Assembly (NCBI GenBank): GCA_030248215.1
Contig: JASANG010001089.1
Coordinates: forward strand, 62,001-126,000
Length of the DNA: 64,000 nucleotides
Direction: 5' to 3'
Origin: Enoplolaimus lenunculus
Lineage: Eukaryota > Nematoda > Enoplea > Enoplida > Thoracostomopsidae
The translations under genes were made by a program, and so were the position numbers. The number at the start of each line of letters is the position of its first letter. Position 1 is the stretch's first letter. This document shows, piece by piece, positions 12,525 to 24,900 of the stretch. A model generated the notes under the pieces. It worked only from the letters and a program-made list of their open reading frames with translations. It had not been told where the DNA came from and ran no database searches.

Positions 12525-12625
12525 CAGGGCGCGACCGGATATTAATTTACCGGATACTGGAACCGGATACGGATATCAGTTTTTGCCGGATAACAAGCCG
12601 GAACCGGATATCCGGTCGCACCCTG
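12525..12625. mobile_element. 101-bp hAT-like MITE with perfect 8-bp target duplication
   Basis: Inverted ends CAGGGCGCGACCGGATAT and ATATCCGGTCGCACCCTG enclose repeated CCGGATA motifs. The element is flanked on both sides by CACACAGG (12517-12524 and 12626-12633). CAGGG-type ends and 8-bp duplications are the hallmark of the hAT superfamily. It is far too short to encode a transposase and so is non-autonomous. Confidence 0.9.
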
Positions 12626-13206
12626 CACACAGGTACATACAAAATTTATACAATTATGAATATACTTAAATATATGTGTGGCGTGTTCAAGTGACTCGCC
12701 CACTCCAGCACGTTGTGTATTTTTGTAGTTTGCGCACTTAATATCCTGGGTGTTTTCGTTTGCCAATGCACTATTCATTTTTTTCATCTTGTTCAAATAT
12801 GTACGTATATTAAAATATTATGTTTGTGTGTGGTATTTTAACTTTGCTCACACACCGCCGTGTCTTTGTTTTGAAACTAGAACTTTCTCGTTCGAGATAA
12901 ATATGATCTGTGTGCGTGTGTTGTTGCTGCTGACTGTATACACCCTTGTCGCAGACACACACGTAGTGGTCTCAAATATGTGTGTCAGTCAAGCTTCTAG
13001 TTCTAGATTATTCTGTCCTTAGCTGTTTTGATGTCATATCATGTGACTTGCTTCTATCGCTGTTTACTTTCAATTTTATCCTTTGGCAGACTAAAGCAGC
13101 AGTACTATGCAGTGATTAATATATTATGTTGCTATAATACTGCGCTGGTTTGTTCAACATGCTTGTAGTTACCAAGTGTTTGTGGTGATATATTGCAAAA
13201 TGTGTG

Positions 13207-13480
13207 TTGTCAGTAGGGATGTGCATTTTAATCGGTATCGGTAGTAATCAGCACTTTTCGTTAGTATATATCGGTATCGGCACAACGAGAAATTGCCGTT
13301 CTTGTCGACAGTTTTTGGATTATGTATATTAATGCCTTAGGGCACTATTATGTCTCTAGTGATTGAGTTTGAAATTTTAATTGAAATGAACCATTCTCAT
13401 AAAAATGTAATCTTTTATATATGTTGTATCCTAGTTTGTTCCCCGTCGTGGTTGTGTTAAGCAGGATGTGAGGCTGTTTA
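13207..13480. repeat. diverged dispersed repeat, copy 1
   Basis: Starts near TAGGGATGTGC and carries CGGTATCGG motifs, then GAAATGAACCATTCTCATAAA. Related blocks recur around 18040-18200 (GAAATGAACCGTTCTGATAAA and CGGCATCGG) in a different order. It is probably a decayed DNA element; ends are not resolved. Confidence 0.4.
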
Positions 13481-13726
13481 TGGGGTCATTGGGGTAAAAC
13501 GGAAAATTTGTTTTAATAATTTTGGGTAAAATTAATTGCGCAAAAACGTAAATGTTTAAGCTTTCCGTTGTACTTTGTTTTTGTGTAGTTCAACTCGTAT
13601 TTGAGGCAGTGCGCACTTACGTACACATGGAATTTTTTACAGACATCTGTCTCTGTGGTTTCTATAGGAATTTGAAATTTCGCAAAATGTTTACAGCTGA
13701 GCTGAGCATTTGAATGAAGAAGTGTA

Positions 13727-13864
13727 AGGGTTGTGCTATACTCGCCGAGCACCGACGCTCGGCACAGTAATATTAAAAATCACCACACGCCGCCGTGCGC
13801 GGGCACGCAGCGGCGTGCGGCAGCGCGCACCAACGTCCGGCTCAGTAAAGTATAGCGCAGCCCT
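13727..13864. mobile_element. GC-rich hairpin MITE-like element
   Basis: Imperfect inverted ends AGGGTTGTGCTATACT and (complement) AGGGCTGCGCTATACT enclose a core far more GC-rich than its surroundings. Within it, CACGCCGC-CGTGC (13786-13798) pairs with GCACG-CA-GCGGCGTG (13803-13817) around a GCGG loop. No convincing target duplication was found. Confidence 0.65.
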
Positions 13865-14294
13865 AACTCTTAAGTTTTTTTAATACTCAACCTCACTGTT
13901 TATGCTGTATAAAATGCGTCTGTATCCTGATTTGATCGTGTTTTTCGCTGCACACAGAAATTATTGCATTGTTCGTATTAAATGCACACAAAATTGTTCG
14001 AGTGGTGCTGAAATATTGTGTAACATTTTTATTTTACACACATATACTTACGAGCTGTTTTCAATTTTAATTTTGTGTGTAATTTTTTGGTTGTTTGTCT
14101 AAAAATTTGTTATTGCTGTCGACGAAACACGGGCTTCAGTGCTTAGCTTGCGTAGTCTATAATCATGTGTGTGCATACACTAGTGTACAAACTCCACTAT
14201 ATGTGTATGTTGGTTTTATGTATAAAACAATTGTGTGTGTCTGTATTGATAGATCTAATATTTAAATATGTATGTCGTTTATTTTTAACAGTTC

Positions 14295-14380
14295 GGCTTT
14301 AATGGACACATATATTCAACGGCTTGGCTTATGGACACATATATTCAACGGCGTGGGGCTTAATGGACACATATATAAAC
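14295..14380. repeat. three-copy tandem repeat, period about 29-31 bp
   Basis: Three successive copies of GGACACATATATTCAACGGC-like sequence with short spacers (starts about 14295, 14321 and 14350). A fourth, weaker GGACACAAATATAAACG occurs near 14480. Confidence 0.75.
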
Positions 14381-14723
14381 GAATATCACATAAAAACATT
14401 AATATTCTAGAATTTTCTACGGTTGTTAGGCGTACAAAATTAATGGTAGTTGTATACAATTCATAATGGCGTCGTTGCGTTGGACACAAATATAAACGTA
14501 TATGTGTGCAGAGACACACGGCTCGAGATGTTTCTTCTAGTCACACCGTGCTGTATAATTGGGGACTGTGTTTTGTATGAAAATGTGTGCAAAAATGATT
14601 GTTTTGATGAAATATATTGTTTTTTATTTGATAGCCGGTTTTCTGTGGGCATTAGTGCATGCGAGCATGATGCGTGGAGCTGAATGAGTGAGAGATCAAT
14701 TTTTTGGTTGGTATAACAACTTC

Positions 14724-14894
14724 GGCCAATGTTACTTTAAGCGGCGTAACAGTAGAGTAAGCGTATTCCTAAGCCTAAGCGTTGCAAAAATGTGTTCCTA
14801 AGCCTAAGCCTAAACAAAAATGTAATCTAGAATCGAAACCTACTCATTTATGAACCCATAAGAAACCTGGACGCTCCTTAAAGTAACATGGGCC
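14724..14894. mobile_element. 171-bp hAT-like MITE carrying TTAGGC-type hexamers
   Basis: Inverted ends GGCCAATGTTACTTTAAG and (complement) GGCCCATGTTACTTTAAG. A perfect 8-bp target duplication ACAACTTC lies at 14716-14723 and 14895-14902. The interior has CCTAAGCCTAAGCG and CCTAAGCCTAAGCCTAAAC, imperfect copies of the nematode-type telomere hexamer. Non-coding and non-autonomous. Confidence 0.92.
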
Positions 14895-14942
14895 ACAACT
14901 TCAGTGACTATTATGTGAAAAATCTTTTAAATATATACCAGG

Positions 14943-15435
14943 GTTCTACCGGAATTCCTGTAAAGTTCAATTCCTGGTCGTGTTCCGGCACTGAAAGACG
15001 CGGGATCAGTATTTTTACGGTTTTGGGGGCAATTTTTGAAGAATACGCTTAAAGTAAAAAATTTATATACGCCGTGAAACTTTTGTATTTTCAAATCCAC
15101 CACATCGTTCTGTGCGCGAAAAAAACTAGATTATATTTAGACTTCTATTATTTTTGACCTAAGGATAAAGGAGAGCCGAAAACGGATCTAATTAAAAGTA
15201 ACATGGCCAAACAAATGTTACAACTGAAACAACGATACAAAAACAGAGAATAATAGAAAAAGGGTCGTTGTTAAAGTGTTAAAAATGCATCGGCGTGAGA
15301 TATTAAGCTTTTTCACGTAAACACTGATGCCTCAGGCTATTTAAGGAAGAATTGTTAGCTACGTTTATTTGAATGCAATGTAGTATTAAATTTGAATTAA
15401 TATCTGGCTCCGTTATTTTTTGGTGTCCGGTGGCA
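14943..15435. mobile_element. probable decayed CAGGG-ended element
   Basis: The left end CAGGGTTCTACCGGAATT and the right end TGTCCGGTGGCACCCTG resemble the CCGGAA MITE termini and are about 490 bp apart. The flanks do not show a matching 8-bp duplication, so the two ends may belong to separate insertions. Confidence 0.4.
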
Positions 15436-15622
15436 CCCTGGTATTCAGCAGCAAATTTGGAGGTGTATCGCCATGGGCTGAGCTGTGGAAGGCAACTGTG
15501 TAATCACATGTTTCAAACTGAGGGTCTAGTGGTTAACAGTTAAAAGATCGCGTTCTAAACAAAATTTGAGCCAAGTTGATTTAGTTTGCGTATATAGTTT
15601 GACTCTATCTAAAATTAATAGT

Positions 15623-16013
15623 CAGGGTGCAACCGGAATTACAATTTACCGGAACCGGAACCGGAATTTGAAAATTTTACCGGAACCGGAAAGTGAAAAA
15701 TGCATTTCACCAAAAATTTCGTTTTAATCTTATTTTTTGCTCTATTATTTGTGAAATAACCTTAGTCGAACATAGATATTTATTTTATTTGTTGTATTTT
15801 AGATTTTCGTCGTCGACTGAAGTGAAATCCACCATCAATGGCTTATATTTGGAATACAAGTGGCTTTCTAAAGAGATTCTTAAAGATTAGCAAAGTTAAA
15901 AAAACGGCCAAATTATAACACCGGAATTTTTAAATCCGGTAAAAATTTACCGGAACCGGAACCGGAAGGTGAAAAAATGCCGGAACCGGAACCGGAATTC
16001 CGGCTGCACCCTG
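15623..16013. mobile_element. 391-bp hAT-like MITE of the CCGGAA family (copy 1)
   Basis: Ends CAGGGTGCAACCGGAATT and (complement) CAGGGTGCAGCCGGAATT. A perfect 8-bp duplication TTAATAGT is at 15615-15622 and 16014-16021. Both subterminal regions are arrays of (A)CCGGAACCGGAA. The middle contains a 65-codon open frame (15693-15890), exon-like from about 15803 (STEVKSTINGLYLEYKWLSK). A second full copy, inverted, lies at 20916-21230. Confidence 0.95.
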
Positions 16014-16306
16014 TTAATAGTCGCTGGTGAAGCCATTGAGAATTAGTAGCATTGAACTGAAAAGTGTGGAGAGCGCGTAAGGACCGCCTTTCCAAAAAAA
16101 CCCACCTGCTTTGTCTTTACAGCTATCAGTTGCAACCTGTAATAGTGACAATGTTGGACACTAATGTGGAACAACCTTATGAATAATTTTTGTATAATAT
16201 TCTTATACTAAAACTGTTCGTACGTGAAAGAATCTACAACAATTTGTAGCACGGCAACTCGTAGCGCAACAGTGTCCAGTAACCCTGCTTCCGGTAACGT
16301 ATATAT

Positions 16307-17118
16307 CAGGGTGCAAAGCGGAGCTGGATTATACCGGAGTCGAATCGGAACAGTAAATTTATACCGGAATTGTAATCGGAATCGGAACTAGAAAATTTGT
16401 GACTGTACGGATAATTTATATAGACAAATATTACATTGATTTAATCAGGGTGCAACCGGAATTACAATTTACCGGAACCGGAATTTGAAAATTTTACCGG
16501 AACCGGAACTGGAACCGGAAAGTGAAAAATGCATTTCACCAAAAATTTCAATTTAATCGTATTTTTTTGCTCTATTATTTGTGAAACAACCTTAGTCGAA
16601 CATAGGTATTTATTTTATCTGTTATATTTTTGATTTTCATCATCGACTGAAGTGAAATCCGCCATCAATGGCTTATATTCGGAGTACAAGTGGCTTTCAA
16701 AAGAGATTCTTAAAAATTAGCAAAGTTAAGAAAACGGCCAAATTATAATACCGGAATTTTTAAATCCGGTAAAAATTTACCGGAACCGGAAGGTGAAAAA
16801 ATGCCGGAACCGGAATTCCGGTTGCACCCTGGATTTAATGTGTCTGTTGGCTGTCAACGATTTGCAAAAACCGTCGCATGAAGAAATTGGCGATGGTTTC
16901 TGGTTCCGTAAAGCTAAACAACAATCAATTATTGATAAGTTGCATTGAAAGCAATTTATTAGATAAATGATACAAAAATTTATGCAACGTATCACAACAA
17001 GTAGGATTAAAATTAAAATTTTAGAATTCCGATTCCGATTGGTTGTGCAATCGAAATCGGAATCAGAACTCGTTTGAATCGGAATTCTAATCGGAATCGG
17101 AATTCCGGTTGCACCCTG
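16307..17118. mobile_element. outer MITE of a nested pair
   Basis: Left end CAGGGTGCAAAGCGGAGC, right end (complement) CAGGGTGCAACCGGAATT. Flanks GTATATAT (16299-16306) and GTATAAAT (17119-17126) match at 7 of 8 bases. Another element (16446-16831) sits inside it, leaving about 418 bp of its own sequence plus one 8-bp duplicate. Its interior uses AATCGGAATC motifs rather than CCGGAACC. A fragment with the same left end is at 49516. Confidence 0.82.
16446..16831. mobile_element. 386-bp hAT-like MITE of the CCGGAA family (copy 2, nested)
   Basis: Same ends and layout as the 15623-16013 copy. A perfect 8-bp duplication GATTTAAT is at 16438-16445 and 16832-16839. It is inserted within the older 16307-17118 element. 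Its internal frame is no longer open (one extra T in the poly(T) run and an in-frame TGA compared with copy 1). Confidence 0.95.
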
Positions 17119-17126
17119 GTATAAAT

Positions 17127-20100
17127 CAGTTTTTCACTAACCAGTTATGGTGGGAAATAATGTATATGATATATACATTTTCGCTTTCCAGTCCGTTTCC
17201 ATTCCTTTTTTAATTTTAATGAGCACTTCTGGTGTACGAAACTAACATTGCTCCTTATTTATGTTCTATTTTGAATGCTTTGAGGTTTCACATTTGTTTT
17301 GCTTGTTTAAATTGTTCAGCAACACCCACCCCACAATAATTGCGGCTTACTCTCTACGAAAAAAAAAAACTAAATTTAATTTGTACTGTATAATGCAACG
17401 TTTGCTGCAATTAAAAGCGTGTATAGTCTTAAAGAGATTGATCACAGGAGGATTACTTCAGGGTTTCCGCGACTCGTGGGTAAACGGAATGAGGGCGAGT
17501 CAAAAAATTTTAACGTTTCAAAGTGCGAGTAAAAATTTGTGATTTTTGCCCACCTGGAATTTTGGTAACAAACGACAAAGATATTAGGTTATATACTATA
17601 TTAGCCCGATGTTTTTGGGTGGTTTACTTTTATAGAGAATAACGGTTGGTTTGTCCATGTATCAGGTTACAACCATGTTTGCGTATGACTCATAATACAG
17701 CAAACCGGCTTCCGTATCTTCTTGAAGTTTTGCTAGAGGTTTATGCAATTTTATCAGTACTATTGCTTGGATTTCGTAAAAGTGGTTACGTGCTGCAGGT
17801 TCATTTGTATCTTTCGAGCAAGTTTAGGAAGTTTTAATTGTGGTGATTTCTTAAGAAGACGCTTAAAGCGAAACTCTAACAGCGCTACAGAAAATTTATT
17901 AAAACTCACAATTTGTATGTTATTTTAACTGCGTAGTTTTGTCTCACGACGAAACCGCGCTCGCAAACTCCGTGCTTTTCTCCTCCCCCCGGCACTTGGT
18001 TTTAACTAAGACCCCACCCAACCAATCTCATTTTTGGTAACTGAAATGAACCGTTCTGATAAAATTATAATCGTTTATGATAGATAGGGTTTAGGTACAT
18101 CTGATAATGATGTTATGTAGTATCCTATCTGTTTATTAAGCATGGTATACTTAAGTTGGAATCGGCATCGGTTCGATGTCGGCAAAAAATTTTGTTATCG
18201 ACACACTTTTAGGATTAAAATAGTCATTTTTACACAGCGTCGCATAAAAAATGATCCCGGTTAATAAGAAACCCTCGGTCAGTTTTACACAGTACTGTAC
18301 TAAAATTATTCTCTGTGAAAATAAAGTACTTCCCGCTGGCAAATATACTTAAGCACAATGAAAACTAATTCGCTCAATTTCATAGCGTTCACATTAGGCT
18401 TCTGCAAGCGTATTGAATAAGTTTTAGTATTGTGTTTTAATTCGAATTTTAACCCTAACCTGGTTTCGACCCTTGACGCATTAAAGCATCAAGCACATAA
18501 TTGATTGACGTCTGCTTTAAGCTGAATTGAGAAACAATATCGTTAATTAATATATATGAATATTACATATATTCCGATGTCACTGGAATCTTTAATTATT
18601 GTACGATATTTTGATTCAGCCCCGCAACCGAAGCTCGATTAAACGACTGAAAATGTTACGCGTGTGCGTATGCTATGGCTGCAGCGAGTCAACGATGCCG
18701 CCAAACGAATGTTGTTCAACGTGCCATAGTTGATTTACAAAGGCTTGGTACACGCGCGGTAATATAGGACGATATAAATCTGTATTCCCTGACCAACTAA
18801 GTGTTAAAGCTAATGGAGTTAAGCTAAGGTATCTGGTGTTATCTGCAGCAATTCACGGGTTTTATGGTTTATGGAAGAGTTTGCGTACTTATTGAGCGTT
18901 GCGCGTCAGCATTTTTTTTGTGCCTTGTTCTTAATGCAAAGTCATTTTTGGGGGGTACAGCTACCTGCAGTCAATTTGTTTTTGCCTGCTTAAACAGAAG
19001 CTTATTATCGTCAGGCATAGTCTGCGGTCCAAATATGACTCATTTAATGCCACTGGATGCTATAATGCGTTTCACTTCATACGTGATTATAATCGATCTG
19101 TCAATTCCTTATCGTGGGTGGATATTAATCGGTACAAATTTGTTCAAAGTACGAGAAGCTAATTTTATAATGAGCGTTATGTTTTGACGGGACACAATCA
19201 TTCAAACAATTAACCGGCCACAGTTTAAAATAGTAATTGTTCAAAGCAATTTTAAATTTTTTGCTTGAAAAGGTCTTTTGCTTTTTTTGAGCATACTGCA
19301 TTAGCAAGTTGCTAATGTAGGTACATACTTAAATACAACATTTTATTGCTGTAACCTTTACGCGAGACTGGCTTTGTGGACTACGAAAATTATATATTTT
19401 TGATGAACATTGGTAAATTCATCGCATTGCGAATAGTTGTTTAATTGCATATTAGATATTGCCAATCACGTTTGGGGAGCGAAATTACCGGTCAACAGGG
19501 CGGTTACAACCTTGCGTCATACCTGTGGTTTTCTTTGATTCGTTTCTAGCTCACCGGTTTGCTGATTATTGTTGGAAAATAAGATTACGGCTGTGAAACG
19601 ATTTGACATCAATAATATGCGTAAATATTAACTTCGATTTGTCATTCAAATGGGTAATATGGATGGATATTTTCATAATCGGACGTATTACAACATTTCA
19701 TCGCGTCTGTAGTTTTTTATTTACTACAAGTTTACTAAGCGGTTTTTGTTACGCGAATCAGTGTTAATCTAATACTGAAAAGCTTGCGTCGTTAATATCA
19801 CGTCGTAATTAATTTGAATATTAACATTCGTACTGTTGAGTTTCATTTTAACACTGAAACTAAAGTGTGCTTTCATCTCTTAGTGCACATGATCTCACAG
19901 GGTTCTTGCAACATATGCTTATCACAAGAAAATTCCATGTTTCGATTATTGTTTCAGAAAGACAACTGTAGTATATATGTCGTTTGCTATGAGAACACTT
20001 CAAACTCGAAAAACTCGATCTATATTGCGGGCCACTCAAATTAATGGACTAAAGTTTGACGTTTAAGTTTTCATTGGTTGAACTTAATTCAATTTAAATT

Positions 20101-20700
20101 GTACAAATCATTATACGCCACGGTACCTATTGCATCGAACTTGACTGCGTTTTTGGCACTATTGAAACGTTCCAGATTCAGGATTCGTTATACGTGAATG
20201 TATCATAAATAATGGAGAACTTTGCAACAGCAGCTGAGATTTATACTAGCTTAGTAAATTCAGTATCATAGAGCTTTTTCTATAATTGCTGAATCGTTAG
20301 CTTGAAGCATTGTTAATTTATTGAAGCATTGGTAATTTAACGAGACAATTAAAACGCGCCGAATAATATAATACTTAGAATAGTAAATTTGACTATTGAA
20401 GTGGTGCAGCTTTGATGGTTGTGTCACATATACAATTTCGAATGGAAAGTCATTTTCTGTTTCGTAGTGGTATCGTAGGGTGGGAGTGTGCTGGGTTGTG
20501 TTCCGGAAACTCATTGTTTGCCGGTGACGCTTGTGCGTGTGGTAATCGTTCGGCTGCAAGTTAGCGGAATAAGTAGTGGTCGCGAACTGTGCTAGTAATC
20601 TACACTACCATTGAATCGTTCACATCTGATCGAAGCATATTCCAAGAACAAAGTGTGGAAACATGATTTTGTGTTGTATTGTAAGGAAGTTGTCAAAATG
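17127..20700. other. gene-poor region
   Basis: No exon recognised. It includes a diverged relative of the 13.2-kb repeat at about 18040-18200. A 107-codon frame at 18864-19187 is hydrophobic and without recognisable domains. Otherwise nothing distinctive was seen. Confidence 0.45.
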
Positions 20701-20915
20701 TGCATGGCTTTGGGGGTTTTGGCGTGAGTGTGTTAAAGTTTCGACAGTGGAAAGTTTCTGAATTTAATTTTTTGTACTGCTTCGGGGGAACAGGGTTGGG
20801 TTTCGGACTATTTTTCGAATCGAAGATGTCGCTTCGCAGTCACTGAGAACACGACCTTTTCTGCAAATACTCCCCACATTCTTTGATGGCCATGACTGGA
20901 CAGAATATATGCAGA

Positions 20916-21230
20916 CAGGGTGCAACCGGAATTCCGGTTCCGTCATTTTTTCACCTTCCGGTTCCGGTAAATTTTTACCGGATTTAAAAATTCCGGTATT
21001 ATAATTTGGCCGTTTTCTTAACATTGCTAATTTTTAAGAATCTCTTTTGAAAGCCACTTGTACTCCGAATATAAGCCATTGATGGTGGATTTCACTTCAG
21101 TCGATGATGAAAATCTAAAATACAACAAATAAAATAAATACCTATGTTCGACTAAGGTTATTTCACAAATAATAGAGCAAAAAATAAGATTAAAATGAAA
21201 TTTTTGGTGAAAAATTCCGGTTGCACCCTG
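20916..21230. mobile_element. 315-bp hAT-like MITE of the CCGGAA family (copy 3, inverted)
   Basis: Inverse orientation to the copy at 15623-16013. The ends are CAGGGTGCAACCGGAATT and its complement. Flanks TATGCAGA (20908-20915) and CATGCAGA (21231-21238) match at 7 of 8. It is shorter at one end because part of the subterminal CCGGAA array is missing. The internal frame is open on the minus strand and nearly identical in protein to copy 1. It is inserted in an old satellite monomer. Confidence 0.9.
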
Positions 21231-21826
21231 CATGCAGAATAGTGCCACGAGTACAGCGTACATTCGGGTATCGGATTTCGCACAGTACCTCAATTCAAAT
21301 GACAAACTTCAATTCAAATGACAAACCTCAATTCACATGACAAACCTCAATTCGAATGACAAACTTCAGTTCAAATGACAAGCTTGTCTGGTTAGATCTT
21401 ATTGCTATCAATGTAAAATACTGTTGCAGAAACTCAACGCTTTCAATAAGAAAATACGTATCCGCATTTATATTGGTAGGATTTATTTCAATAGGTGAAG
21501 TTGACACTGTAAATTGCGCATTATTGAGGACAAAGTGACGACTCAGTTTCGCATTGTTTTGGTTTTGGGCACGGATTTGGGGTATATTTGCAGAATAGAA
21601 ACTTGCAACGTCGTACTCGATAACAAAACCCACTTCGAAATTGTTTGTATGGTGCTCGACTCGAATTATTATGCGTTTGTGGTATTCCTGAGACGAAACG
21701 TGCTACTTGGTGGTGACTGCGTTTTGTAACCATTGAAGAGTTCTAGTCCAAAATTCAGTATGCTTGAACGTATCTTCTAATTCATAATTATTAATCTAGA
21801 ACGCCACAGCCGAGTATAGTTTTGAC

Positions 21827-21960
21827 GACCAAATGTAAAGAAAAGATGCGGAAAAGTATTATAAGCATAATCCTAAGCCTAAGCGTAAGAATGAGAGCAT
21901 GCCTAAGTCTAAGATTCAATGGGTTGCAATTAGACATAAATGCCAATGTACCACAGGTTA
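21827..21960. mobile_element. fragment of a TTAGGC-type MITE
   Basis: Left end GACCAAATGTAAAG is followed by ATTATAAGCATAATCCTAAGCCTAAGCG and CCTAAGTCTAAG, closely matching the element at 57769-57959. The right end was not found. Confidence 0.6.
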
Positions 21961-24900
21961 GTAGATAGTTTTATTCCATTATGCGTCAGCACTGTGTGAT
22001 CGTTATTGAAAATGTTGTGCATCTTTCGTGGTTACGTTACAAATACCATGTTATATTTGAGTTGGTCAGTCATATTGTGTTTCAACCCGGAAAACGTCAT
22101 ATTTCAAAGCATTTCCGTAACAAATTGGGCAGCTTTATAGTCATTGTGTTGTACTGCAGTGGCGTTCGTGAAAATGTGAACAAACTTGTGGCTTCATGAT
22201 ATGCATGTGTGCCTTAAATTTACGGTGGAGTGTTCATGCAAATTTAAGTAGAATATTTGTGAAGTACTTAATGTTTGTACTGTTTCGGTGGTTGGCTTTC
22301 GAACTGTTTTATAGAGTCGCAGACAGGTTTCGCGTCGTACCGGCTGAAATTTCTCGCGCATTAGTTCAACTTCTTTATGATGGTCAATTGGCGTAAGCGC
22401 ATTGCCAATCGTGCAACTTGAATCAGTACAGCGTGCTCTACATCATACGTCAGTTCGAACGAAAAGCATGTCTGGCTAAATTTCACCGCTATCAATTAAA
22501 AAATGCTGTAACTTTTTTCTACGAAACTCGACTCTTTCAATCGATCGTTGAATTTTGCTAGCGATTTTGGATGTTAAATACTAGAACGTGTTTAGGCTGT
22601 GATATGTATTTTTAATAGCAGATCAAGCAGCATAGCGATCACAGTTTAAGCTGTTTTAAATTGTCGAAAACTGGCTGGAAGTCGGTGACAACATGATGAA
22701 AAGTCGGACATATGTATGTAGTGGCCAACAAGTAGTAAGCCGGTTGTTATTCAATTTGAAACGTTACCAGAGCCAGACTAAGTTATATTTGTTGTTGGAA
22801 ATGTTATCAACGCATTTGACTGTCCAGTTTCATATCAATTTTTATGCCAGTTTAGCAAAATTTCTAGCGACAGTCCACGTCATTTCTTGCCTTGGGTAGG
22901 GATTGGGATGTTTCAGAAAAGCTATGTCACGCTCGATATGAAAGCTGCTGTGGTAGCAGAAGGAATTAAGCTAGATACAATAATTCGTGATAAGTGTGGC
23001 TTCGCTGCGTGTTTGGTACTAGATTTCAAAGGCATAATACGCGTACAGTGTGAGCTTGGAACAGTCAATCAAACACCGCAGCTGAGTTCAGTTGACTTTG
23101 GCCATGAAAGATTATGTTGGTTCAACAATCAGTGAGTTGTTCTGATCCATATATCGAAACATTTGCCACGGATTTTACCACGGTATATGTTTGTATGGTT
23201 TTTATATGCTAAATTGAAATTTTTCTATCGTATTCTGGGGCGGGGTTAGGATTTTTCAGAAAAAATGTTATGTCGTGTTCGCTATAACAACACTCTGATG
23301 AAGCTTGTTTTGTTGAAGTGGTTCCGCGACTTTATGTTTGTGCGCTCATGATGCGGTGCTGCATTGAACTTGAAGATGGCGATTTGCACTCACTGAAAAA
23401 CAAAATTCCCTTCCAGCCAGTGCTTTAATGTTCTTAATAGTGGTTGGCGATCACTTGACACGCGCAATGAAAGTCACGCAACGTAAATCCGTGCATTATG
23501 TATCACATCAAACATCAGTTCAAACAAGCTAGTCTGATAGATTTCATCGCTATCGATGAATAATGCCGTAACATATTCTTAAGATTGAAACTTAAATAGA
23601 TTAGTGAGTTTTCTGTAGCGATTGGATAGTGTGTGTTCTTGGTCTTTTTTTAAAAATTTTCAAGCAGTATAGAAAACGCAAATTGGTTAAATTGAAATAT
23701 CGAAACTACGTTTATTTTTGCTGACAAATAGTACCTGTTTCAACGAGCGTGTTCATCCTATTTGTAGTGTGCCAGACGGGTGGCTCACGGGCCGTTGGTT
23801 TAGTGTGTCAAAGCACAGTGCAAACAAATATAAGGCAGAAATCCGTAAGATGATGCAAACCCAAAAAGTGGTAGTGGCCAACAAACATTCCTGCCGATCA
23901 TTCAGTTCAAACGTTATCTGGCACAATGTTGTGTTTGTGCTGGAAATGCCATCACTTCGCGGTGCGGCATCATCTGTACGGTCATTTTGTAAGTATTTAT
24001 CAAATTGTTACGTCACTTTCTTAAGGTTCCAGTGACCGTTCATATCGTTTCTAAATTTTTATTCAACTTTTTGCTAATTTTGCTATTTTTAACTGAGTTT
24101 TTTCATACAGATGACCTATTATACGTGTAAATCTCTTCAAACTCTTCTTATGAAACTGATTTCAATACGTAACTATCAATGAATTTTATAAACGCGAAAC
24201 GTCAAAATTGTCAGTAATATTCTAGAAGTAATTGTTTGTCGTATTCGTGTTTGGGCTGGGGTTGGGAGATTTCAGAAATGTATCTTACATGTACATGACA
24301 ATTGCTGCAATGGTTACGTAGAATTCATAATTCGTGTGTGACCGCTAAATATTCTGACAGAACTGTAAAGAGCTCGCCGAATCCGGCATTTCGCAATCGA
24401 TGAAAAATACATCAAATGAGTTAAATTCAATCTTGGTCAATTCAATGGCCTGTCCAAGAAAGGGAGCTAGAAAAATTGTGTGTGTTCAAATATATGTGCA
24501 GAGTATTGTGTCCGCGGGAATTGAATCTGGAATCTGAATTTTCACGACGTGCTGTTCAAGTGTAAATGCAAGAACAAGTGAAATTTTTGGTTAGTCGCGG
24601 CAAATTTAAATTTTAACGCAGTGTTTGATTTAGCTTTGTTGAATAACATAGTTCACAGCAATAGAGTAGTGTCCGTGGTATTTCTGGAAATTTTTTTTGC
24701 CGCAAAAAGCAGTCAGTGTAATTTTTGAAAGGGTTTCACAGTATTTTGTCTGGTTCGGGATCGGCCAACTTTTCAGAAACGAAAGTGGTGCTTCTTTCTT
24801 ATTATGAAAACCCTTCGACGTTAGATTTGACCGATAACATGCTGGGTAATCGAACATAAGCGAGCAACAAACAAAATAGCGTACTAACGGAAACCGTGTG

